From: Gnetum montanum
Taxonomy: Eukaryota > Streptophyta > Gnetopsida > Gnetales > Gnetaceae
Assembly (NCBI GenBank): GCA_015680685.1
Contig: MNCI01029692.1
Coordinates: 57,200-84,113, forward strand
DNA: 26,914 nucleotides
Reading direction: 5' to 3'
Shown here piece by piece: positions 18,716-26,914 of the stretch. The first letter of the stretch is position 1. Every line of letters starts with the position of its first letter. Under the pieces are notes generated by a model. The model ran no database searches, was not told the origin of the DNA, and saw nothing but the letters and a program-made list of their open reading frames with translations. Position numbers and translations under genes: made by a program.

Positions 18716-19740
18716 AAACTATTTTCTTGTTTTAGACTCTTTTCATGGTTGTCTCACATGCTCTGTGCATCATCGTTGCTAGCTTTAAGCTAGCATAGAT
18801 CCAACACCCCTATGGACCTACTGCACATGCAATAGTAGCTAGATCTTAGGCCAACATAAGCATTTTCTACCAATCAATTGGTATAGACTGGACCATGTCC
18901 TTAGTTCCCTTAGAGCTGCACATAGTAATCCCAAAGCATACATTTTCACCCTTAGCTAAATTTTGGGTGCTCAGTAGAGAGCGTAGTTAGCTCTTAGCAT
19001 AGAGAGTATAGTTAGCTCTTACTATAGAGAGCATAGGCTCTAGACTTAGCCATTTTTCTACAGTTTCTAGAGTTAGCCATTTTTTCCAAAAAAATTTAAT
19101 CCACACAAATGATTCCAAACAATCTTCGACATTAGTTTCAAGTACACTCACTATATTTCTAATCCAACAAGAAAATTGCATTAACCACCTTGCCAATCCT
19201 ACCATGATAGAGCCAAGGCAATTCCTTAGGTTGTGTGGCCAAGACTCTAAGCACACCACCCTAAACAATGAACAATAAAACTTCATCTATGTGAAGATAC
19301 AAGCAGGCTTGTTCATAAATAGCTTAGACATGGAAGTGAAGCAAGGCTATGAGATTGTCTCCTAAAATGGAAGAGAATATATCCACTCCTCCGTTGACTT
19401 CATCCCACTTACCAAACCTTACCATTGGATACTTGCCTATCTTGTTTGAATAAGTGAGCATAATGTAGGGATAGATTACAAGAAACCCCTACAAGAAGAG
19501 TAGGACAAGTTTGAAGCTCACTTTGAGCATGAGGACTCCTTCCACATTGTCTTCTAGTGGACAACCCTAGGTTTGGCCAACCCACACTCCCATCCACCTA
19601 TCTTTCTTAAGATAGTTAATAGCCTAGGCATTACCTTCCAAGTCAACACCTATGGTAGCAACACATTAGATGTAGCATACATGTTTTAATGCACTCCATC
19701 TCATCAACCTACCCTTTGTAGCATTTATATAACTTGGATC
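18716..19740 (+). other. 5' leader and gag start of element D, unreadable
   Basis: There are many stops in all plus-strand frames and no motif I recognise. It contains a short repeat at about 18974-19037 (three copies of TAGAGAGCATAG, two followed by TTAGCTCTTA). Minus-strand open frames here (18987-19286, 19409-19597) look like chance. Confidence 0.35.
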
Positions 19741-20900
19741 AAGCATTCCAACTGATCCAAAACTTGATGGAAGAGGTCAAGTTGCTCAAGGCTAGCTCCT
19801 CTAAAATAGTTCACACTGTGAACTTCTATTAGGATGATCCCATAAGTCTTTCTATCCCACCACTAACTCTACCAACTAGGGTCCTGCTACCCCACTTAAC
19901 TAAGTAAAATGGTGAAGGGGACACCAACACTTACCCAATGATGTTTAGGTTTCAGTACCTATTACTATAAGCATGGCCACATGCCTTCATACATGTTTTT
20001 GCCATGTTAGTCATTAGCAAGATGCTAGATTGGTATCCTGCATGACCCTGGGGCTCTATCTCTTCTTTGGAGGATCTTTTGAGCTAGTTTATCATGTGCT
20101 TTAAGTACAACTTGAAGCTTGAAACTACCCTTAACTAGCTAATGTAGATTAAGTAGGGCCATCTAGAGCTTATGCAAAAATTTATCCAACATTGAAGCAC
20201 CTCATTGAATGAAATTCAAGAGCCCATAGCAGAGACACACCTCCTAGTGATATTCAAGGATGTAGTTAATGAATTCATCAAGTTGAAAGTTTTCTACTCA
20301 GCCTTGTAGTCCCTAAGCTAAGCCTTTTCCTAGACAAAAAGGATATCGAACATGATGAAAGATAGCAAGGACCCAGCCTACATGGCTTATAAAAAATTGC
20401 ATGACAAAAAAGACAAGAATAAGGGAAAGTAAAGTGCAACTGTAGTAATTGTGGCAAAAGATGCCAAAATAACTCACCCAAGATTGATGACTAGGCCACC
20501 TAAGGCCCCAACCAACAACCAAATCACCAGCCCTATCATAGTAAGTAACCAACTTACATCAACGATAGCCATAGCGTAAGCTACTCTAAGGCCTAACTTT
20601 GAGTGCAAGGATCACTCAAAGTATATTCCTTTTCCATTAAAACCTTTGGAATTTTTGGATCAAATACTAAAGGCTGGAAATATCCAATACAAGAAAATGT
20701 ATAAAGATGTTGGAAAAAGGCATGATAGATATTGCAAGTTGCTAAGGAACCCCACCTCAATAGCCCTGAATGAGCCTTCGGTATCAAAACACTTTAGAAT
20801 GGATTGGTTCTATCACTACCACTAGTTTCCCAATCACAAAATTGACATTTGCATGGCCCTATAGGATGACCTCCAAAGAATGATTGTTAGAGAAAAGTTG
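19740..20900 (+). pseudogene. gag: gag of element D with capsid and decayed zinc knuckle
   Basis: A coiled-coil-like start (QAFQLIQNLMEEVKLLKASS) is followed by a capsid with VISKMLDWYPA, PWGSISSLEDLL, FIMCFKYNLKLE and LNEIQEPIAETHLL, matching Tat-type gag (L.WY..L....I.SW.DL...F...YKYN). Downstream, FYHYHQFPNHKIDIC-like residues (about 20805-20855, with a stop at Q) resemble the C-x-x-H...H...C knuckle of these gags, with the first Cys lost. Nearly every expected Gln codon is TAG or TAA. The protein would package element RNA; this copy cannot be translated. Confidence 0.7.
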
Positions 20901-21659
20901 GTCCTTAATGCTACCAACCTAGTTAGGCCTCAAAAGCAATCTATGAGGGTGTATAAGGATCCTCTAAATGTGGATGATGTAGGCTATATTGTTGATGACA
21001 ACCCAGAACTAGCATAGAAACCATTCATGGTTTGGGTGCCCTCTAACAATGCAAGGGTCCCCTCAACCCCCATAGGTTCAAGGCCTCCTTTCATTATCAT
21101 AGTCCCACCCCAAGAACCTATAATGCCCTTCATGGTTAGGATCCCATAGCATGTCACATCAATGACAACTTCCTAACTACCCTTCATGGTTAGGGTTCCA
21201 CAACATGTTTACTCCTCACCTACCTAGAGTCTAGTAGTGGGAAATGCATTGGTCCCTTCCTGCCAAAGGGGTAATCCTATTGGAAACATTAATAGACCCT
21301 CTAGGTGGTAACTTGGGAGGCCTAATTAGTGTCACACGAATAGGATGATTAGGCTACATCAAGAGCAAATAGAGATCAATCCACCAAAGCTAGTACCCCT
21401 ATTTGTAGTTTCCATGGCCAAAATAACTGAGGAGGCCACCACTAGAAACTCACAACTAAGAACTAGGGCCCATTCATAGGACAAGAAAATCAAGCCTAAG
21501 TCCCCTTCATAGGAAATCCATCTTTTAGGGTGTATGGAAGAGGTCAAAACTAGAAAAAGCACAATCAATGCAAGGACTTTGTAGATGCATTAGCCTAGGT
21601 TAAGTAAGTGTTAAAGTAGAAGAACACCATATTGATCCTTTATGATTTGATTATGATCT

Positions 21660-22140
21660 CATCTACCCACCATGAAGCACTAGTGTAGATGTTGACCTCC
21701 ATTCTAATCACGAAGGACATCCTAGTAGATGAGCATTCCATCCATGCTATGATGTTGCCTCCTATGCTGTAAGAATCTAGATCCACACCCCTTGCATTTC
21801 ACGAAGAGGTAGTCAATGTCAATCCTAAGAAGGGTGAGGTCATAACAGCCCCAATGTTCATCATCATATGTGTTCGACAATGCAAGATACAAAGGGTGCA
21901 CATCAATGATGGGGCAACAATGAATGTTATCCCATACACCTTCATTAATAAGTTAGGCCTCATAGACTAGATGAAACCAAATTCTTGACGTCCTTTACTG
22001 GGTCATGCATCATTGTCAAGGGTACTATGACAATAGCCTTTGTTGCAAAGAAGTAATTCCCCACCACCATTGAATTCATAGTCATAGAGGAAATACCAAG
22101 ATTCAACATAATATTAGGTAGGCCTTAGCTGTAGGTTGTC
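21660..22140 (+). pseudogene. Aspartic protease of element D
   Basis: The active-site loop reads VHINDGATMNVIPYTFINKL (about 21898-21957), matching the Tat form (V.IDNGS.LNV.P...L) with the catalytic Asp kept. The lead-in LVDEHSIHAMMLPP is also typical of this group. Stops follow shortly. After about 22480 no RT begins, which is where it should. Confidence 0.65.
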
Positions 22141-22479
22141 TCCTCGTTAATTCATTAGGAAATCCACCTTTCATATCAATGTGGTGAAGTTATCATCCAC
22201 TATGATAATGCAACCCCTTTGGCCATTAATAACATAGATATGGACCAAGGGCTAGAGGTGGAATTTCTTGATGACATGCCCATAGTAAAGGATGAGGTTG
22301 AAGCATGTGAGGTAGACCCACTTGAAAGGATAGAAGAAGCTTGAGGCTTACCAAAGGATGCTTTGTGGGTAGAATTACCCTTCAATGTAGTAAGTGAGGG
22401 TCAAGGATACTACCAAATAGTGCCCTTTAGACCCTACTCACCTTCTAATCGATACCAAGTTATGAAGCAACTACACAAA

Positions 22480-22740
22480 TAAGGTACTTTCTTAGTCCAA
22501 AAGCACATTAGGGACTTGCCCACTATCCACTTACACCCTATATCCTACTCCCCATTTATGTCATATTAGCATTGTAGCATATCATTTTCATTTAGTTTGA
22601 TTACTTAGTTTACCATTTACATTATCTATGCATTCAATAGCTTAGTTTACATTTTTGTTGTTGTTAGTTTAATGTATTTTCTTTTATGCATAAAAATCAT
22701 AAAAATTAAAACTATAAAAAAGAGATAGCAACATACTAGG
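22480..22740 (+). other. AT-rich 3' region of element D
   Basis: No gene is seen. It is rich in TTTAGTTTA-like words and then in ATAAAAAT runs just before array C. Its position corresponds to the start of the 3' untranslated region. Confidence 0.45.
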
Positions 22741-22970
22741 CCTAGGATGATCTTAAACTACCACTTTTTATCCTATCCCTATGGCCTACCATGGCCTTCA
22801 ATTGGCAAATTGCAACCCAAAATGTCCTTAAAATAGCACCATTAATCCTTTTTTTGTGGCCCAAAATGGCCTAAAACTAGTAATACATGTAGCCCAAAAT
22901 GGCCTCAAACTATAATCGGCCCTCTCACTATGGCCTTGAACTAGCATGGGGCTTGCAATGGCCTAGTCAC
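22740..22970 (+). repeat. Tandem array C: ATGGCCTAAAACTAG-type monomers
   Basis: Core copies start at 22754 (TAAACTA), 22829, 22872, 22905 and 22936 at 75, 43, 33 and 31 bp spacing, most preceded by (C)CCAAAATGGCC or TATGGCC. The core is a clear relative of the ACCTTAAACTAG core of arrays A and B and in the same orientation. Confidence 0.75.
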
Positions 22971-23200
22971 ACTATCATCGCATAATCCTAACTTAGCACA
23001 TTAATTCATCATGTTATAAGCATAGTAAGCACATAGCAAATAAAATATAAAAAAAGGAGTTTACACATTACACATTACATATATCAAATATATCCATTAG
23101 ATGTCATATGAATAGTAGTACATAGCATGAGTGGCATCATGTAGCAAAATTATAGCAAAAATAGCAAAAATTCCCAATAGTAGGGGTACATCAGGTCATG
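22971..23200. other. AT-rich spacer between array C and the antisense gene
   Basis: A simple A/T-rich stretch with repeated CATAGCA / AGCAAAA words. I see no gene or signal in it. Confidence 0.5.
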
Positions 23201-24418
23201 TTCAACTAGTGGCCCTAGGTGGAGGTGGGGGTTCTTATTCCTCCACCATGTCCCTGAGGCCCACAACAACTGGTAACTACTACCATAACCATAGCAAATA
23301 GGCATTGTTAGTATGCAAACTTGTACTACACAAGCTAACTTAAAACATGCAAAAAATGCAAAAAAAAAAAAAAAACTAACCTAAGAGGGTCCCACATTGT
23401 TGACTTTTGGAAGTAACATTTCAAGGCCAACCTCCAAGTGTTAGAGGATCTTAGTCCTAGAAAGCTATGTCTAGTCCTCCTATCCAAGGTCAATCACTAC
23501 AAGGGTTTTACCTTTATCCACGAAGGTCCATGCAGGTAGATCCATCAAGAAGGTAGCAGAAGAAGCCTATCCTAAAGGGGTGAGGATCTACCTCTCAAGA
23601 GAGCAACTCACCACCGTATGCCACACGAACAACTCATATGCTTGCCTTCGATCAATTTACTCAAGGAACATCTTGGGGTGGTAGTGTTTGGTAGACTCCT
23701 CTTTGTATCATCATAGTTATGCATCATGATTGCACTTATATTAGTACTTATGATTCTTCTACATTTGCCCCCACTGCTAGACATTTATGCTATAATTTTT
23801 CCAATCTTGCTTCTTCTAAGAAGGCAAGTCAATTTACAGTAATTGCTCAATTAACTCCCATATGGCCTCATTTTTACCTCTGAGAGTTGTCCAATATTGG
23901 ACATACTCTCTCTCAGAGGTACACCAACTGTTGTCTCCTTGCACTCTAGCCACCAATAAATCATATCTCAATTAAAGGTTGTTGATCTTCATATCCTAGC
24001 TACCCACCCTCTCTTGTAAGTCATGCATAAATTTTCATAGGTGCCAATTTGAGTGCTTGTAGACCCACAACATTTTTACATAGGAAAGAATGCACTTGTT
24101 CAATGTCTCATACATGCAACAAGATACCTGATTAACTTCAAGAGGGAGATCAGGGAGGGCATCCATCTTAGCCACCTTACTCGGATCCCACCAAAGTGTA
24201 GGACCTATAAGCATGTAACAACTAACCAATATTAGCTAAGGACTAAGCATTCAAGTATTATAGCAACATAAAGAAAAGCAACATTACATATACCAAGCTC
24301 AGGATCTACCTATTGCAAGTGATCCCCTCAACAATGCCTTCCATGGGGGCAAACTTATTGGGCATGTCTACCCATGACTCCATGTGGTAGGTAGACATGG
24401 GACCACTAGTAGGGACAT

Positions 24419-24515
24419 CTGATGTTGTAACACAATGATGTAATTAACATAAAACTAAATAGCTAAAGATGATAGAGCAAGCACACAATGATAGATGGTA
24501 ATCCAAGATAGCTAC
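24419..24515 (-). other. Phase-preserving intron in the antisense gene
   Basis: Donor CTAG|GTAGC at 24516/24515 and acceptor ACATCAG|ATG at 24419/24418. The last exon base G joins AT of the next exon to give one Asp codon, so both sides read on in the same frame (LGDPPTLMLEGLL, then DVPTSGPMSTYHMES). The length of 97 nt is normal for plants. Confidence 0.6.
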
Positions 24516-26300
24516 CTAGTAAGCCCTCAAGCATGAGTGTAGGGGGGTCACCTAGTTGCACACCATCGAATAGGCTATCAAAATCACCCCCATTAGGGTG
24601 GAGCAACCACTCTTCCTCAAACTATCAAAGGATCTCTACTACCTCATGAGGCTCATCCTCATGAGCCTTCCCCTCCTCAACTTAAGGAGGTGCTTCTTTT
24701 GCTACTACCTTGACAACTACTTTGGCAGCCCTGTCTTCTATCTCTACAATTAACACATACATACATAGCACATTAACATGTTAGTACACATATGCACATC
24801 ATTATTATCTAGTTAATAGCATAACATAAATAAAAAATATAAAAATATAAACATACATTAATATAAGTTACACATACTAACTTGCAACCTTTGCATGCAA
24901 GCTTTGAAGCCTAATACGAATTCTCTTACTACTTAGCTTCCTAACCTTAGGGCATATTCCTTTGCAAGATGTGGTATCTTAATCCTTGTCTTAGATAGTC
25001 CCACCATCTTTGCAATATAGTGATTTTCCTTAGTCACATTCCTAGTGCCAACTAGAGGATCTTCACCTACACTATTGCGTGAGTAATGTGATTGCCCCAT
25101 TGGATCCTTAGTCATTATGGATAATGACTCATTGATCTCCTCTAGGAGGGTCCTACACTTGTGGCCATGAACATGTGCTTAATCCATGGCTTGAAGAGCT
25201 TCTCACAATCCTACATAACCCATTGCCCACCATCACGCACAACTAAGAGCTCTGTGAACCTTTGCAAGTATCCTATGAAGAATGCAAAGTGGACATGGGA
25301 CCTTGCTTGGAGGTTAAATCATAACCTAGAGATCTTTGCATGCAAGCTAGTCACTATATCGGTTTCCCAATTGAACCTCGTACTCTCCAGCAACTCCTCC
25401 TTCATCACTCATGCCTGCTCCACCCTAAGGATCTTTCCTTAGGGGATCAACTTCAAAAAGGCATGAGTGTGGAAAAGAGGGTAGAGTTCTCACACCTTAG
25501 GCATAAGAAAATCCTTAATTGGTATGTCCTTGTGAGATCAGGTAGCCTCCAACTAGTCCTCAATCTCCCCTCTACAGTCCACCTCCCTACTAGACTTATT
25601 GACAATTGTTAGGCCATTAATGGGAAGGCCAAAGAGGTTGACAAAGAAGAACTCACTAGGGTCATGCACTACCATCACACTGCCCAATTGGGTGATAAAT
25701 TACCTGATGTTGCCATTGAAGGAGTCAATGGTAGTGACCATTTTGACCACTAGGATACTTAGGTTAAGGGCCAAAGATAAGTCCATCAACCCAGATGTGT
25801 GAGCCAAGTAGTTAGTGCATTTGAGGCTTTATAGCATGACCAATGTTGTGCACCTTCCACATTGTCATACTTCATGATGAGGATGGCCTCTATGCATCTC
25901 ATGATGATGATCATCACCTTGCCTAAGGTAACCATTGCTACAACAAAGGAAAAAAATGTTAGCATCATTCAAAGGTAAACTAACAAGCATACATGAGCAA
26001 CTACATAATCCAACACATAGATGCATATGTAGCACAAATGGGGTGCAAGATGGCGATGTCGCTGCAAGCATCTCCTTAGTGTTAAGCTCACTAGTAGCCC
26101 ACTACTCATCTAACTAGCCATGGGTCCTACATCACTTGTATGCCTTTAGGTATCAGGTACAGTAGACCTCTAGATCAAATCCCACTTTCTCAAGCATAGC
26201 TACCCAAACATTCAAGCTATAAGAAAACACCTCCAAGGTAGTATGGGTCAAGGTTATAGCATTTTCTTCATTATGTAATCGCTTCTTGTTAAATCTAAAC

Positions 26301-26379
26301 CTGGTGTTAGTTAAGTTTAGAGCAATTTGACATGAGGCAGTAGCAAAAAACAAAATTTGAAAGCCATAAAAGCACTTAC
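26301..26379 (-). other. Intron with consensus GTAAGT donor in the antisense gene
   Basis: The minus strand reads AGAGG|GTAAGTGC at the 5' end and TTAACTAACACCAG|G at the 3' end, with a good branch-point sequence 6-12 nt before the acceptor. Joining the exons keeps the frame (ARG then FRFNKKRLHNEENA). Confidence 0.6.
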
Positions 26380-26652
26380 CCTCTAGCACAATAGATAGTT
26401 CTAGGTGGGTTTTAGAACAAGGTGTGAACATACAATGCAATCAAAAGGGTGTTGCTCTTGTTGTAGCAACCAAACCCCATCACATGCCATATTCTAGATA
26501 GGTATTGAGCACACCTAGGGCCTCTACTTGAACCACTTTCCCCATTACAACTAGCAATAGGTTCATCTAAGATTAACCTCAAGATGTCCTAGTTAGCCCT
26601 AAGTAACAATGTCTCAATGATGGTGATAGTAGCCTCCATTGCTAAGTGTGAC

Positions 26653-26914
26653 TGTAACGACGGAAAACGTCGGCAGCTGGAAATACCGACCGAGATTCCG
26701 CGTACACAGTTTTTACCACGGATCCGCGCGAGGGCTAAGCTGGAAAAACGAATCCGCGGTGCCCTGAACGGTCTTGTCGATCAGACAGGGACTTACGGGT
26801 CAGTAAAACAATGATAATTGTAGATCGACCGCAAAACGGTGGGATAACGATGTGTGTGGACCACCGCGAAGATGACGCCGAAATACTGAGAAGATGCAAA
26901 TCGGGAGCAGAAAA
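26653..26914 (+). mobile_element. Start of a young CpG-rich insertion, probably an LTR
   Basis: At 26653 the sequence changes to TGTAACGACGG... The 262 bp to the window edge contain about 27 CpG, whereas the 262 bp before it contain none. A TG start and a nearby perfect hairpin (CGACG, 5-nt loop, CGTCG at 26658-26672) fit the 5' end of an LTR. No open frame or known family was recognised. The other end and any target-site duplication are outside the window; the bases just before are GTGAC. Confidence 0.5.

Larger units (their letters stand above)
23200..26470 (-). pseudogene. Multi-exon antisense gene of unknown function, decayed
   Basis: On the minus strand at least eight exon pieces are separated by plant-type introns. 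These are 26301-26379 (79 nt, GTAAGT donor), about 26016-25938 (ideal CTAAC branch site, T-rich tract, TAG; donor uncertain), 24744-24881 (138 nt), 24419-24515 (97 nt), 24205-24309 (105 nt) and 23270-23380 (111 nt). Reading phase is kept across the introns at 26301-26379, 24744-24881 and 24419-24515. Readable parts include LHNEENAITLTHTTLEVFSY, KVMIIIMRCIEAILIMKYDN, SEFFFVNLFGLPINGLTIVN, GDFDSLFDGVQLGDPPTLML and MSTYHMESWVDMPNKFAPME. I recognise no domain. Stops fall almost only at Gln- or Arg-type codons (TAG, TAA, TGA), and there are three or more frameshifts. Extra antisense genes are known in the 3' part of some Tat elements, which fits its place. Confidence 0.6.
18691..26652 (+). mobile_element. 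Element D: gag-protease retroelement lacking RT and integrase
   Basis: After LTR 2 and the leader, the plus strand carries a gag region (19740-20900) and a protease (21660-22140). It then passes directly into AT-rich 3' sequence with tandem array C (22740-22970). No RT, RNase H or integrase motif was found in between. The rest, up to the CpG-rich junction at 26653, holds a spliced minus-strand gene. I infer one non-autonomous Tat-type element with an antisense passenger, but its 3' LTR is not visible and the right boundary is inferred. Confidence 0.5.

Noticed and set aside
17644-19597. Several 60-106 codon frames in both strands of LTR 2 and the element D leader
   Set aside because: They have no motifs or family resemblance and are in line with chance open frames in stop-poor strands.
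23360-23375. Run of 16 A as the tail of a retroposon or processed gene
   Set aside because: On the minus strand it is the T-rich part of an intron directly after a GTTAGT donor, and no retroposon body precedes it.

Overview
The window looks like repeat-dense nuclear DNA from a land plant, probably a seed plant with a large genome. A conifer is possible, but the sequence alone does not settle it. Nearly all of it is a nest of decayed Ty3/gypsy LTR retrotransposons of the Athila/Tat type. I found no bacterial operons, rRNA, tRNA or CRISPR, and no intact host gene.

Layout. (1) 1-2411, minus strand: the 5' half of a Tat-type element (element 1), with gag, protease and an extra RNase H in one reading frame broken by only a few stops; it runs off the left edge. 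(2) About 3700-4850: a patch of less-decayed DNA with unrelated pieces of cellular genes side by side (RuvB-like ATPase P-loop, PPR repeat, leucine-rich repeat), typical of gene-fragment capture. (3) 5681-13137, plus strand: element B. It has a 50-bp tandem array, pol (RT, RNase H, extra RNase H, integrase), a 30-bp tandem array in the 3' untranslated region, a polypurine tract and a 1.9-kb LTR. (4) 13138-17090: element C, an Athila-like internal region that starts straight after that LTR and breaks off within the integrase zinc finger. (5) 17091-18690: a second, related LTR. (6) 18691 to about 22970: element D, with gag and protease but no reverse transcriptase or integrase, ending in a third tandem array. 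(7) About 23200-26470, minus strand: a decayed gene of unknown function with several plant-type introns, lying antisense in the 3' part of element D. (8) 26653-26914: an abrupt switch to CpG-rich sequence, probably the start of a much younger insertion.

Most internal stops sit where CAG, CAA, CGA or TGG would be expected, and several catalytic Asp codons have become Asn. This is the C-to-T / G-to-A decay expected of long-methylated repeats. The best candidate for something new is the spliced antisense gene at about 23.2-26.5 kb. Next are the tandem arrays that share a core motif with different monomer lengths, and the palindrome series in the LTRs.
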